64,000 nucleotides of DNA from VRUE01 sp963718755 (GCA_963718755.1 OY970376.1:1426001-1490000); one strand, 5' to 3'. Counted from the stretch's first letter, positions 50,344-59,799 are shown. Numbers and translations are program-made. The notes: generated by a model from the letters alone, not told the origin.

Positions 50344-51116
50344 GCGATACCGAGCCTAGCGTTGTCGAGCCCCAGGTCCGCCGGTGCTGTGTCGACGTGC
50401 GAGCGCTCGAAGATCTCGCCGTAGCGCCCCGCGACCGTGTCGGCGAAGGCGGCGAGGTCCTGCTCGGCGCCGAGCTCGCGGCCGAGTGAGGTGACGCGGC
50501 AATTATCAATTCCGCAGGGGACCACCCACTCGAACGGCTGCAGATCGTTGTTGACGTTGATCGCCAGCCCGTGCGTGGTGACGCCGCGGCTGACGTGGAC
50601 GCCGATCGAGCCGATCTTGCGCGCTTCGCCCTCCGCCGATGGACCGATTTCCTTCGCCATGCGTGGGTTTTCGTCCCGTCGGCTGCCGGTCGGTGGGTTG
50701 CCCTCGGTCCAGACCCCGGTCAGGCCGTCGATCGTTTGCGCCGCGACGCCGTGCGCCTCCAGCGCCTCGATCGCGACCCGCTCCAGCCTCCGCACGTACT
50801 CGTGGACGTCATCGCCGTAGGGCGCCAGCGAGACGATCGGGTAGGCGACCAGCTGCCCCGGGCCGTGGTAGGTGACGCGGCCGCCGCGATCGGTCTCGTG
50901 GATCTCGATCCCCTGCATCTCGTACCACTCGCGCTGCATCGGCAGCTCCTCCTCGCTGGAGCGCCTGCCGCGGGTGTAGACGGGGGGGTGCTCGAGCAGC
51001 AGCAGGACGTCCGGGATCTCGCCCTCCTGGCGGGCGCCCTTGAGCCAGCGCTGGGCAACCAGCGCCTCCTCATAAGGGACGATTCCGCACCGCACGACGA
51101 GGATTTCATCGCTCAC
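50340..51116 (-). CDS. lipB: Octanoyl-[protein] transferase
   Basis: The product is 258 aa from the GTG at 51114-51116. Motifs are EHPPVYTRGRR, DRGGRVTYHGPGQLVAYPI (acceptor His), GSIGVHVSRGVTTHGLAINV (catalytic Lys just before) and PCGIDNCRVTSL with the catalytic Cys. It moves octanoate from ACP to the lipoyl domain. It is coupled to lipA. An upstream in-frame extension is not conserved-looking. Confidence 0.96.
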   Translation of the reverse strand: MSDEILVVRCGIVPYEEALVAQRWLKGARQEGEIPDVLLLLEHPPVYTRGRRSSEEELPMQREWYEMQGIEIHETDRGGRVTYHGPGQLVAYPIVSLAPYGDDVHEYVRRLERVAIEALEAHGVAAQTIDGLTGVWTEGNPPTGSRRDENPRMAKEIGPSAEGEARKIGSIGVHVSRGVTTHGLAINVNNDLQPFEWVVPCGIDNCRVTSLGRELGAEQDLAAFADTVAGRYGEIFERSHVDTAPADLGLDNARLGIA

Positions 51117-51163
51117 TCTTGAAATCGTCGCATGCCGCGGTCCTATCCTTCGGCTTTCCGCGT

Positions 51164-52771
51164 ATGGACCGGTCCTCCTCACAGCTCCTCCGACCCGACT
51201 GGCTCCCCGCCGTGGCGCTCAGCGCTGCGCTCGCCGCCGCGATGCTCGCCTGGAACCCGCCGGTCGGCGACCTCGCCGCCCAGGTCTTCCGCACCGAGCT
51301 CTTCCAGCGCGGCGGGCTCGGCATCTGGAACGGCAGCTGGTACGGAGGCCACTACACCCTCACCTACAGCGTCCTCTTCCCGCCGCTCGCCTCCCTGCTC
51401 GGCCCGCGCTTGGTCGGGACGATCGCCGTCGTCGCCTCCTCCTACTTCTTCGACCGCCTCGTCCGCGACCGCTGGGGTGAGCCGGCACGCTGGGCGACCC
51501 TCTGGTTCGCCGCCGGCGTGGTCACCCTCCTGGCCGACGGTCAACTCACCTTCGCCCTCGGCGTCGCCTTCGGACTGGCGGCGCTGCGCAGCTTGCAGCT
51601 GGGCCGGGCTCCCCTCGCGCTTGTCGCGGCGACCGCCTGCGCGCTCTCCAGCCCGGTGGCCGCTGTCTTCCTCGCCGGGGTGCTGCTTGCCTCCGTGCGG
51701 CGCAGCGACGTCACCGCCGTCTGGGTCGCCGCCGTCGCGCTCGCCCTCACGCTCGTCCCCAACCTCGTTTTCCCCGGCGCCGGCGAGTTCCCCTTCGCCT
51801 TCTCCTCCTACATCGCGATCCCGCTCTGGTGCGGCTCTGCCCTCTACATCACCCGCGGCCTGGGTACCGAGGAGCGGCAGCTGCGCCGCGTCCTGTTCGC
51901 CTACCTGCTGGCGGCAACCGTGATCCTGCTCGTGCCGAACGCGATGGGCGGCAACGCGGTGCGGCTCGGCGCCCTCTTCGGCGCCCCCGTGCTTGCCGCG
52001 GTTGTGCTCGCCCGCCGGCCCCGCGTCCCCGTCTGGTTTCTCGTCCTCTTCATGGCCGGTGGCCTCTACTGGCAGGTCACCGCGAGTGTCAGCCAGATTG
52101 CCCGCAGCGTCGGCGACCCCTCGACCACCTCGGAGTACTTCGCCCCCGTCGGCAGCTGGCTGCGCGACCACGGTGGCGACGCCGCGCGGATCGAGGTGCC
52201 GCCGACCGCCAACCACTGGGAGTCGGCCTACCTGGCGCCCGATTTCGAACTCGCCCGTGGCTGGCTGCGCCAGCTCGACACCACGCGGGACGGCATCTTC
52301 TACCGCGACGAGGGCAGGCTCGGCGACCGCGCCTACCGCGCCTGGCTGCACGACAACGCGATCCGCTACGTCGCCCTGCCCGACGCCCCGCTCGACTACT
52401 CCTCGGTCGCCGAGCAGCGCCTGATCCTGCGCGAGCCGCCCTACCTGGAGCCGCGCTGGAGCGACGAGCACTGGCGCGTCTACGAGGTGCGCAACCCGGC
52501 GCCACTGGTGCAGTCCCTGGGCGCCGGCACTGCCAGCATTCGCTCGGTAGGCCACAACGGCTTCGCCCTCGACGTGACCCGCCCGGGCGAGTTCCTAGTC
52601 CGCTTCGCCTTCACCCCCTACTGGTCAATAGCCCGCGGCCAAGGCTGCCTGCTCCGGCACGGCGACTGGACCCTCGCTCGCGCAAGCAAGCCAGGTGTCT
52701 TTCGCGTCGCCGCTGACTTTTCGCTGCCCCGCGCGTGGAACGCTGTCACGGGCGCCCGCAAGACGTGTTGA
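51164..52771 (+). CDS. Polytopic membrane protein, glycosyltransferase-like, unknown function
   Basis: The product is 535 aa from the ATG at 51164. About ten or more membrane segments fill residues 10-310, including TYSVLFPPLASLLGPRLVG and ALYITRGLG. A soluble domain (DPSTTSEYFAPVGSWLRDHG; EVPPTANHWESAYLAPDFE) then forms the last 200 residues. The layout resembles actinobacterial membrane mannosyltransferase-like proteins, but I see no clear catalytic motif. An upstream TTG at 51119 is an alternative start, adjacent to the lipB start. Confidence 0.6.
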   Translation: MDRSSSQLLRPDWLPAVALSAALAAAMLAWNPPVGDLAAQVFRTELFQRGGLGIWNGSWYGGHYTLTYSVLFPPLASLLGPRLVGTIAVVASSYFFDRLVRDRWGEPARWATLWFAAGVVTLLADGQLTFALGVAFGLAALRSLQLGRAPLALVAATACALSSPVAAVFLAGVLLASVRRSDVTAVWVAAVALALTLVPNLVFPGAGEFPFAFSSYIAIPLWCGSALYITRGLGTEERQLRRVLFAYLLAATVILLVPNAMGGNAVRLGALFGAPVLAAVVLARRPRVPVWFLVLFMAGGLYWQVTASVSQIARSVGDPSTTSEYFAPVGSWLRDHGGDAARIEVPPTANHWESAYLAPDFELARGWLRQLDTTRDGIFYRDEGRLGDRAYRAWLHDNAIRYVALPDAPLDYSSVAEQRLILREPPYLEPRWSDEHWRVYEVRNPAPLVQSLGAGTASIRSVGHNGFALDVTRPGEFLVRFAFTPYWSIARGQGCLLRHGDWTLARASKPGVFRVAADFSLPRAWNAVTGARKTC

Positions 52772-52886
52772 CTGAGGCCGTCCGGTAGGGGTGGAACGTC
52801 TTGTACTTTTTGGCCACCGCAATCCGCGGAGGACCGCTCCGGCCCCACCCAAAAAGTTAAGTGGAACCCCTACCGGACGGCCTCAG
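52772..52886. terminator. Large nested hairpin between converging genes
   Basis: A 21-bp perfect inverted repeat (CTGAGGCCGTCCGGTAGGGG plus T, 52772-52792) pairs with 52866-52886. A second pair of arms (ACTTTTTGG with CCAAAAAGT) lies inside, and the centre is G+C-rich. The right arm contains the stop codon of pdhC. It is probably a bidirectional terminator; the nested symmetry could also be a small mobile hairpin. Confidence 0.6.
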
Positions 52887-54220
52887 AGCGCCAACGAAAG
52901 CGGCTCTTCCAGCAGCCCTTTCACTCTCGCCAGAAACTCCGCGGCAGGCGCGCCATAGAGGATGCGATGGTCACACGCGAGGTCCACCTGCATCAGGTGT
53001 GCGGTGGCGATCTCGCCGTCGCGGACCACCGGCCGCTCCTCGATCGCGCCGACGGCGAGGATCGCCGCCTGCGGCGGGTTGATCACCGCCGAGAAGCCGT
53101 CGATCCCGTACATCCCCAGGTTGGAGACGGTGAAGGTGGCGCCGGAGAGCTCCGGCGGGGTGATCTGCCCCTCGCGCACCTTGGCGGCCAGCGCCCGCGA
53201 CTCCTGGGCGATCTGCCGCAACCCCTTGCGGTCGGCGTCGAAGAGGGTGGGGACGATCAGCGCGTCGTCGGCCGCCACGGCGACGCCGACGTTGACCCGC
53301 GAGTAGAGCTCGAAGCGCCCATCGCGGTAGGCGCCGTTGGCGCGCGGATGCTCGCGTAGCGCCAGCGCGCAGGCCTTGACCACCATGTCGTTGAAGGAGG
53401 GGATGACATCGCCCGGCAGCGCCCGCGCCTTCACCTGGCCGCGCCCCGCCACCGCCTCGCTCATGTCGATCGTGGCCCGCAGGTAGAAGTGCGGCGCCGT
53501 AGCCTTCGACTCGGCCATGCGGCGCGCGATGACCTGCTGCGTCTTGCTCAGATCTTCGTAGGAGACCTGGCCCTTGGCGGTTTCGGTCGAGGGACCAGCC
53601 GTCTCGGCCGCGGGTCCTGCCGCGGTGGAGGGGGTGTCCGACCGTGCGCTGGGTTCCTCGCCGGGCGGCGATGCAGCTCTCGCCGGGCTGGTGGGGCGAG
53701 GAACAGGACGCCGCGCCCGCTCGGACACCCCCTCCCCCACGTCACCCGCGGAAGACGCGCGCTCGACATCAGCTTTCACGATGCGACCGCCAGGCCCCGA
53801 CCCCTCAACCTGCGACAAGTCGAGACCCTGCTCCTTAGCTAGTCGACGCGCGAGCGGAGAAGCTTTCGGCCTGTGCCCGTCGCCGTCGCCATTGGGCTGG
53901 GAGGGGCGGGGCGGGGCGGCGGTGACCGTTTGCGCCTCGGCCTCCGGCTCCTCTTGCTCTTCGGGTTCAGGAGTGGTGGCTTCATCGGCCTCACCAATCC
54001 GCGCAATTGGCGTGCCAATGGCAACGGTCTCTCCCTCGTTCACCAGGATCTCCGTCAGCGTCCCGGCAGTGTCGGACTCGTAGGCCATGTTCGCCTTGTC
54101 GGTCTCGACTTCAACGAGCTCGTCACCAACCGCGATCTCATCCCCAACAGCTTTCAGCCACTGAAGAACGGTCCCCTCCTCCATTGAGTCAGACAGCCGT
54201 GGCATGACGATGTCAGGCAT
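52883..54220 (-). CDS. pdhC: Dihydrolipoyl acetyltransferase (pyruvate dehydrogenase E2)
   Basis: The product is 445 aa from the ATG at 54218-54220. An N-terminal lipoyl domain carries ETDKANM (lipoyl Lys near 43). A peripheral-subunit-binding domain follows (SPLARRLAKEQGLDL, GSGPGGRI), then a Pro/Ser/Ala linker and a catalytic domain with TVSNLGMYGIDGF. The active-site stretch is DHRILYGAPAAEF: the usual HRxxDG has Tyr, as in plastid-type E2. It builds the E2 core that accepts acetyl from E1. It is the last gene of the pdhA-pdhB-pdhC run. Confidence 0.93.
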   Translation of the reverse strand: MPDIVMPRLSDSMEEGTVLQWLKAVGDEIAVGDELVEVETDKANMAYESDTAGTLTEILVNEGETVAIGTPIARIGEADEATTPEPEEQEEPEAEAQTVTAAPPRPSQPNGDGDGHRPKASPLARRLAKEQGLDLSQVEGSGPGGRIVKADVERASSAGDVGEGVSERARRPVPRPTSPARAASPPGEEPSARSDTPSTAAGPAAETAGPSTETAKGQVSYEDLSKTQQVIARRMAESKATAPHFYLRATIDMSEAVAGRGQVKARALPGDVIPSFNDMVVKACALALREHPRANGAYRDGRFELYSRVNVGVAVAADDALIVPTLFDADRKGLRQIAQESRALAAKVREGQITPPELSGATFTVSNLGMYGIDGFSAVINPPQAAILAVGAIEERPVVRDGEIATAHLMQVDLACDHRILYGAPAAEFLARVKGLLEEPLSLAL

Positions 54221-54292
54221 CGGCAATCCCCCCCAAGCTGGCGACAACGGAGCTGGTGCGGTCGTCACGCCGCATCTCCCCAAGCGCCGAGA

Positions 54293-55285
54293 TCAAAGCG
54301 ACCCCTCCAATGCGGCGAGAGCCGCCTGCACGACGTGCTCCTCGTGCGGAATCGCCGCCTGCTCGAGTCGTTTCGCATAAGGCATGTGCACGTCGGCCCC
54401 AGTCACCCGCTGCACCGGCGCGTCGAGGTAGTCGAAGGCCTGCTCGGTTATCAGCGTCGCCAGGTTGGCGCCGACGCCGCCGTGCGGCCAGCCCTCCTCG
54501 ACGATCACCGCGCGGTTGGTCTTGCGCACCGACTCGACGATCGTGTCGAGGTCGAGCGGGCGCAGCGTGCGCGGGTCGATTACCTCGGCCTCGACGCCGT
54601 GCTCGTGGGAGAGCGTCCGTGCCGCCTCCTCGGCAACGTGGGCCATCTTGAGGATGCCAACGATCGTCACGTCGCCGCCCTCGCGCCGCACGGCCGCTTC
54701 GCCGAAGCGCAGCTCCTCGCCGTCGCCATTGTCGGCGACCTCGCCGCGCGTCCCGTAGAGGCTCTCGTGCTCGATGAAGATCACCGGATTCTCGTCGCGG
54801 ATCGCCGCCTTCAGCAGCGCCTTGCCGTCGGCCGGGGTCGAGGGGCAGGCGACTAGCAGCCCCGGCACCTGCAGGTAGAGCGCCTCGAAGCTGTGCGAGT
54901 GGGTCGGGCCGAGCTGGTGCCCGCCGCCGCCGGGCATGCGGATCACCAGCGGCACCCGCGCCTGGCCGTTGAACATGTAGGGGATCGCGGCGGCATGGTT
55001 GACGATCTGGTCCAGCGCCAGCAGCGAGAAGTTGACCGTCATCAGCTCGACCACCGGGCGCAGGCCGGCCATCGCGGCGCCGACCCCGGTGCCGACGATC
55101 GTGTTCTCGGAGATCGGCGTGTCGCGGACCCGTCGCTCGCCGAACTCGTCGAGCAGCCCTTCGGTCACCTTGAAGGCGCCCTGGAAGACGCCGACGTCCT
55201 CGCCCATCACGAAGACGGCCTCGTCGCGGCGCATCTCCTCGGCCATCGCGTCGCGCAACGCCTCCCGCATCCGCAGCGTCGCCAT
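54293..55285 (-). CDS. pdhB: Pyruvate dehydrogenase E1 beta subunit
   Basis: The product (330 aa) has the E1-beta signature: REALRDAMAEEMRRDEAVFV, MGEDVGVFQGAFKVT, GGGHQLGPTHSHSFEAL and PRTLRPLDLDTIVESVRKTN. The start overlaps the pdhA stop by one base. With the alpha subunit it forms the thiamine diphosphate enzyme that decarboxylates pyruvate. Confidence 0.96.
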   Translation of the reverse strand: MATLRMREALRDAMAEEMRRDEAVFVMGEDVGVFQGAFKVTEGLLDEFGERRVRDTPISENTIVGTGVGAAMAGLRPVVELMTVNFSLLALDQIVNHAAAIPYMFNGQARVPLVIRMPGGGGHQLGPTHSHSFEALYLQVPGLLVACPSTPADGKALLKAAIRDENPVIFIEHESLYGTRGEVADNGDGEELRFGEAAVRREGGDVTIVGILKMAHVAEEAARTLSHEHGVEAEVIDPRTLRPLDLDTIVESVRKTNRAVIVEEGWPHGGVGANLATLITEQAFDYLDAPVQRVTGADVHMPYAKRLEQAAIPHEEHVVQAALAALEGSL

Positions 55286-56511
55286 CAGTGCTCGGCCTCC
55301 TCGACCTTGTCGGCCGCCGGCGAGTCGCCGCCCGCTTCTGCGACCTCCGGCTCGACCCCCTCCTGGGCGTCGCCGTGCTCGGCCGGGTTCGGCCTGGCCT
55401 GGGGCCGCGGCCCGTCCGGCTGCCCGGCGTAAGCGGCGCCTGCCTCGGCCAGCTCACGCGCCGCATCCGGCATGTGCTCCTCGTCCTCGCCCCGGTGCGG
55501 CTCGGGGCTGCGCTCGTCGACCGCGTACCAGCCGGCCTCCTGGTCGACCACGTAGAGGTTTTCGTAGAGGCTGTCGAGCGCCGGTTCGGGCGCGGCGTCG
55601 GCGAACTCGACCGCCTCTTTCACCGCCCCGTCGGCCTTGTCGCGGGCCTCCTGCACCTCGCGCTCGCCCAGCACGCCCGCCTCGACGCAGCGCTGCGCGA
55701 AGGCCTCGATCGGGTCTTTCTGGCGCCACTCCTCGACCTCCTCGCGCTCGCGGTAGACCTCGGGGTCGGCGGCGGAGTGGCCGCGGTAGCGGTAGGTGAA
55801 GGCCTCGAGGATGGTCGGCCGTCGCCCCTCGCGCGCCTGGCGGATTCCCTCGGCGACACCCTCACGCACGGCGATCACGTCCATCCCGTCGATCCGCTCG
55901 CCGCTGATGCCGTAGCCCTCCGCCTTCTTCGAGAGATCGGTCTGCGCGGAGTGCCGCTCGACCGAGGTGCCCATCCCGTAGAGGTTGTTCTCGACCAGGA
56001 AGAAGACGGGCAGCTGCCAGAGCGCCGCCAGGTTCATCGTCTCGCCGAAGTTGCCGGTGTTGGAGGCGCCGTCGCCGAACATGCAGACGGTGACTGCGTC
56101 CTCGCCCTTGTACTCGGAGGAGAGGGCGAGCCCGGCCGCGATCGGAAGGTTGCCACCGACGACCCCGTAGCCGCCCATGAAACGGCGCTCGCGGTCGAAG
56201 ATGTGCATCGAGCCGCCGCGCCCACCACTGGTCCCGTCGACCCGGCCGAAGAGCTCGGCCATCACGCGTTTCGGCTCGGTGCCGCGTGCGATCGCGTGGC
56301 CGTGGGTGCGGTAGGTGCCGATCAGGTAGTCCTCGTCGCGCATTACCGAGGTGGTGCCGACGATCGTCGCCTCCTCGCCGATCGCCAGGTGGAGGAAGCC
56401 GCCGGCTTTGGCGCGCTGGTACTGGCGCCCCGCCTCCTCCTCGAAGCGGCGGATCAGCGCCATCCGCGCGAGCAGCTCATAACAAGTGGCGGCGTCAGGC
56501 AGATTTGCCAT
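55285..56511 (-). CDS. pdhA: Pyruvate dehydrogenase E1 alpha subunit
   Basis: The product is 408 aa. The thiamine diphosphate motif is GDGASNTGNFGETMNLA followed by LVENN. Other motifs are GYGVVGGNLPIAAGLAL and TYRYRGHSAADPEVYR with the phosphorylation-loop Ser. The last 65 residues are a low-complexity acidic tail not usual for E1 alpha. It needs thiamine diphosphate, whose synthesis genes lie 3 kb away. Confidence 0.95.
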   Translation of the reverse strand: MANLPDAATCYELLARMALIRRFEEEAGRQYQRAKAGGFLHLAIGEEATIVGTTSVMRDEDYLIGTYRTHGHAIARGTEPKRVMAELFGRVDGTSGGRGGSMHIFDRERRFMGGYGVVGGNLPIAAGLALSSEYKGEDAVTVCMFGDGASNTGNFGETMNLAALWQLPVFFLVENNLYGMGTSVERHSAQTDLSKKAEGYGISGERIDGMDVIAVREGVAEGIRQAREGRRPTILEAFTYRYRGHSAADPEVYREREEVEEWRQKDPIEAFAQRCVEAGVLGEREVQEARDKADGAVKEAVEFADAAPEPALDSLYENLYVVDQEAGWYAVDERSPEPHRGEDEEHMPDAARELAEAGAAYAGQPDGPRPQARPNPAEHGDAQEGVEPEVAEAGGDSPAADKVEEAEH

Positions 56512-56522
56512 CGACGCTCACC

Positions 56523-57113
56523 TTAGCTCGCGGCTTCGACCGCCTCCTCCAATCGATCGTCGCCCCAGAAGACCTCGTCACCGACGGCGAGCGAGGGGAC
56601 GCCGATCACGCCGCGCTCGGCCGCCTGATCCGTTGCCTCGATCAGGGCCCGCTTGACACTTTCGGTCCCCGCCGCCTTCGACACCGCGTTCGGATGTAGC
56701 TCGCAGGCAGCGGCGGCGATCAGCACGTTGTCGTGCTCGGTCAGATCCCGACCGCCGGCAAATGCCTGGCGAAAAGCGGCGAGGGCGAAGGAGACGGTTC
56801 GCCCGGTCTGCTTGGCAAAGGTGGCGACGCGCATCGCGAACAGCGTGTTGCCGGGCCAGGGCTCGGGCCAGACCAGCCGCGGCAGCCCGTAGTCCGCGGC
56901 ACGGCGTTCGACCGCCGCGATCCCATCCTCACGCTCGGGCCCGTTCGCCCAGGAGTCGCGGCCGTAGCGCTTGAAGAGCCCGCCGAGCAGGATCGGTTGC
57001 CACTCCGGCTGCTCCAGCTCGGCATCGGTGAAGACGCCGCTGATCCGCTCCGCGGTCAGGTACGCGTAGGGGGAACCGAGGTCGAAGTAGAAGGTGGTGC
57101 GCTCGCCGCTCAA
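56523..57113 (-). CDS. 2-hydroxychromene-2-carboxylate isomerase-like (GST kappa/DsbA fold) protein
   Basis: The product (196 aa) has the fold pattern TFYFDLGSPYAYLTAERI (S-P-Y/F in place of the CxxC of DsbA), a helical insert, and GVIGVPSLAVGDEVFWGDDR at the end. The TTG start overlaps the lpd stop codon. It is translated between lpd and pdhA, so it may be a co-regulated glutathione- or thiol-linked enzyme; the substrate is unknown. Confidence 0.8.
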   Translation of the reverse strand: MSGERTTFYFDLGSPYAYLTAERISGVFTDAELEQPEWQPILLGGLFKRYGRDSWANGPEREDGIAAVERRAADYGLPRLVWPEPWPGNTLFAMRVATFAKQTGRTVSFALAAFRQAFAGGRDLTEHDNVLIAAAACELHPNAVSKAAGTESVKRALIEATDQAAERGVIGVPSLAVGDEVFWGDDRLEEAVEAAS

Positions 57114-58477
57114 GCGTGCGTCGCCCAGCCGTCGACTGCCCGCGCCGCTTCGAAGATCGCCTCGGAGATCGTCGGGTGCGGGTGGACGATCCGGGCCAGC
57201 TCCTGGTAGCCGCCCTCCAGCGCCATCGTCGCGACCAGCTCGGCGATCATGTCGCAGGCCCGGTTGCCGACGATGTGGGCGCCGAGGATCTCCCCGTACT
57301 TGGCGTCGACGACGAGCTTGACCAGGCCTTCTTTGTCGTCGTAGACGGTCGCGCCGCCGACGCCGCCCAGTTTCAGCTTGCCGATCTTGACCTCGTGCCC
57401 GGCCTCCTTCGCCGCCGCCTCGGTGAGGCCGACGCTGGCGACCTGCGGGTGGCAGAAGATGGCCCCGGCGAGGAGCTTCTGGTCGACCGGATGGGTCTCG
57501 GCGCCGGCGGCGTGCTCGACCGCGACGACGCCCTCATCGGAGGCCTTGTGGGCGAGCGCCTTGGCGTTGACGAGGTCGCCGATCGCATAGACCTTGGAGT
57601 TGGACGTGCGGCCGAACTCGTCGACCTTGACCTTGCCGTTCTCCTCCAGCTCGACGCCGGCCGCCTCGAGGCCGAGGCCGCTGACGTCGGCGCCGCGGCC
57701 GCCGGCGATGCAGAGGTAGTCGACCTCGGCCGACTCCCCGCCGTAGCTGAACTTGACCGAGCTGCTGCCCGCCTCGACGTTCTCCACCGGGGCGCCGGTG
57801 GCGATCGTGATGTTCTGCTTCTTGAAGGCCCGCTCGACGATCCGCGCCATGTCCTTGTCCTCGGCGGGGAGGATCTGGGGAAGCATCTCGATCAGCAGCA
57901 CCTCGGTGCCGAAGCGGCCGTAGGCGGAGGCGATCTCACAGCCCGATGCGCCGGCGCCGACGACGGCGATCTTCTTGGGCCGCTCGGGCAGGGACCACGC
58001 TCCCCAGGTGTCGAGCACCCGGTCGCCGAACTCGACCCCGGGGATCGGCAGCGCGACCGAGCCGGTGGCGAGCACCACGGCGCCGGCCTCGTAGACGTCG
58101 TCGCCGACCTGGACGTTGCCCTCGGCGGTGAGCGAGCCGTCGCCCTCGATCACGGTCACCTTGTTTTTGTCCCAGAGCATCTTCACGCCGTTGGAGAGCG
58201 ATTCCGAGACGGCGGCGCGGCGCTTGCCGAGGGCGTCCCAGTCGAGCTCGACGTCCTTGGCCACTACGCCCAGGTCAGCGCTGCTCTGCGCCTGGTGGTA
58301 GATCTCGGCGGCACGGAGCACGGTCTTCGCCGGGATGCAGGCGTAGTTGAGGCAGCGCCCGCCCGCCTTGTCGCGCTCGACCACGGCGGTCTTGCGGCCC
58401 AACTGGGCCGAACGGATCGCGGCGACGTAGCCGCCAGGGCCCCCGCCGATGACGATCGTGTCGAAGGATTCAGCCAA
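57110..58477 (-). CDS. lpd: Dihydrolipoyl dehydrogenase (E3)
   Basis: The product (455 aa) has FAD-binding GGGPGGYVAAIRSAQLG and a redox disulfide in GGRCLNYACIPAKT. NAD-binding VVGAGASGCEIASAYGRFG and the C-terminal VHPHPTISEAI complete the active site. It reoxidises dihydrolipoyl groups of E2. It is the first gene of the lpd/isomerase/pdhABC run. Confidence 0.96.
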   Translation of the reverse strand: MAESFDTIVIGGGPGGYVAAIRSAQLGRKTAVVERDKAGGRCLNYACIPAKTVLRAAEIYHQAQSSADLGVVAKDVELDWDALGKRRAAVSESLSNGVKMLWDKNKVTVIEGDGSLTAEGNVQVGDDVYEAGAVVLATGSVALPIPGVEFGDRVLDTWGAWSLPERPKKIAVVGAGASGCEIASAYGRFGTEVLLIEMLPQILPAEDKDMARIVERAFKKQNITIATGAPVENVEAGSSSVKFSYGGESAEVDYLCIAGGRGADVSGLGLEAAGVELEENGKVKVDEFGRTSNSKVYAIGDLVNAKALAHKASDEGVVAVEHAAGAETHPVDQKLLAGAIFCHPQVASVGLTEAAAKEAGHEVKIGKLKLGGVGGATVYDDKEGLVKLVVDAKYGEILGAHIVGNRACDMIAELVATMALEGGYQELARIVHPHPTISEAIFEAARAVDGWATHA

Positions 58478-58501
58478 GGAGTTTGAGCCTATAGAACCGG
58501 C

Positions 58502-59023
58502 TCAGTCGCGGCTCGGCATCTGGATCCGCGCCATCGCCTTGACCATGAAGAAGAAGAAGGTGCCCGAGACGACGAGCAGGCCGAGCGTCGTCGCGATCTC
58601 CGCCAGGCTCGACGCCTGCACGGCAAGCCCGAAGACGGCGCTGAAGATGAGGAAGACGAGCAGCAGCTGGAAGCCGAGCACGGCCCAGTAGCGGGCGCGC
58701 CACATGCCCCATGCCATCACGCCCATGATCAGGGCGGGGGCGAGGACCTGGGCCAGGCGCGGTTTGTCGCCTTCGACCTCGACCCCGGCCAGGTAGCCGG
58801 CAAGGATGGAGACGCAGATCAGGCCGGCGAGCACGGCGCCGATCGTCACCACCAGCGGCCGCTCGCCCTGCTCCAGCGGCTCGAGGTTCTCGCGCACTTC
58901 CTGGTTGCGCTCCTCGGCGCGGGCGTAGCCACGCTGCATCCGCTCGCGCGGCGTTGGCTTTGCGCCCGGTGCCGGCGCGCCGCTGCCGCGCTGCTTGCGC
59001 TTGCGCGGCGCCGAGTCAGGCAC
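58502..59023 (-). CDS. Small membrane protein of unknown function
   Basis: The product is 173 aa from the GTG at 59021-59023. The N terminus is basic and charged. Four hydrophobic segments follow (TIGAVLAGLICVSILAGYLA; LAPALIMGVMAWGMW; AVLGFQLLLVFLIFSAVFGL; TTLGLLVVSGTFFFFMV). No family is recognised. It overlaps the thiE stop by 8 bp and is probably co-transcribed with it. Confidence 0.6.
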   Translation of the reverse strand: MPDSAPRKRKQRGSGAPAPGAKPTPRERMQRGYARAEERNQEVRENLEPLEQGERPLVVTIGAVLAGLICVSILAGYLAGVEVEGDKPRLAQVLAPALIMGVMAWGMWRARYWAVLGFQLLLVFLIFSAVFGLAVQASSLAEIATTLGLLVVSGTFFFFMVKAMARIQMPSRD

Positions 59024-59702
59024 CGGGCGCCGCCTCACCGACGGCCGCCAGAGCGCTGCGCAGCGCTTCCGCCACCGCGGCCGGCTGCTCGGCGTCGCGG
59101 ATCGCTCGCACGACGCCGAGTCGCTGGGCGCCGGCGGCAACGACCTCGGCGGCGTTGGTCGGATCGATGCCACCGATCGCGAAAAAGGGGTGGGGGGCGT
59201 TGGCGGCGGCATGCTCGACCAGGCTGAGGCCGACGCCGGGCCTCCCCGCTTTCGTCGGCGTCTCCCAGATCGGGCCGACGCTGACGTAGTCAACGGGCTG
59301 TCCAGCACTCGCCGCGAGCTGCTGCTCGGAGTGGGTCGAGAGACCGACGATCGCATCGGGCCCCAGCAGCTCGCGCGCCTCGGCCGCGGACGCATCGTCC
59401 TGGCCGACGTGAACACCATCGGCATTGCAGGTCCGCGCCAGGTAGGGATCGTCGTTGACGATGAAGAGGGCGCTGTAGGTGTCGCAGAGGCGGCGGAAGG
59501 TCTGCGCCGAGCGCTGAATCTCCTCGCGCCCCAGCTCCTTCTCACGCAGTTGGACGATGTCGACGCCACCACCGAGCGCAGCCTGGAGCAGCGCTTCCGG
59601 ATCGCGGCCGCCGGGCAGCGCCTCGCAGACGAAGTAGAGGCGCGCCGTGCGCAGCCGCTCGCGTCGCAGCGGCCCGCGTCCCTCAGGTGGTGCCAGGCTC
59701 AT
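59016..59702 (-). CDS. thiE: Thiamine phosphate synthase
   Basis: The product is 228 aa from the ATG at 59700-59702. Conserved parts are DIVQLREKELG, FIVNDDPYLAR, DGVHVGQDD, VGPIWETPTKAG and FFAIGGIDPTNA. It joins the pyrimidine and thiazole precursors to thiamine phosphate. It diverges from thiO, with a hairpin and the TPP riboswitch in between, and may be outside the riboswitch control. Confidence 0.93.
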   Translation of the reverse strand: MSLAPPEGRGPLRRERLRTARLYFVCEALPGGRDPEALLQAALGGGVDIVQLREKELGREEIQRSAQTFRRLCDTYSALFIVNDDPYLARTCNADGVHVGQDDASAAEARELLGPDAIVGLSTHSEQQLAASAGQPVDYVSVGPIWETPTKAGRPGVGLSLVEHAAANAPHPFFAIGGIDPTNAAEVVAAGAQRLGVVRAIRDAEQPAAVAEALRSALAAVGEAAPGA

Positions 59703-59719
59703 ACGCCGATTATGCCGGG

Positions 59720-59773
59720 GGGGCGTGTCCGAGGTTATGGGTGCAATAGCCACCGAAAACTCGGACACGCCCC
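59720..59773. repeat. Hairpin with 14-bp arms between thiE and the TPP riboswitch
   Basis: GGGGCGTGTCCGAG (59720-59733) and CTCGGACACGCCCC (59760-59773) are exact reverse complements around a 26-base loop. It lies just before the thiE start on one side and about 30 bp before the TPP aptamer on the other. It may be a promoter-proximal regulator or a repeat element. Confidence 0.55.
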
Positions 59774-59799
59774 GGGGCGGGGGGTCGGGGAGGGGTAGC

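Noticed and set aside
51179..52555. 458-codon minus-strand frame
   Set aside because: It is the antisense shadow of the membrane protein gene; no family pattern.
52960..53010. Missing catalytic Asp in pdhC (HRxxY for HRxxD)
   Set aside because: Tyr at this position is normal in plastid-type and many actinobacterial E2 proteins.
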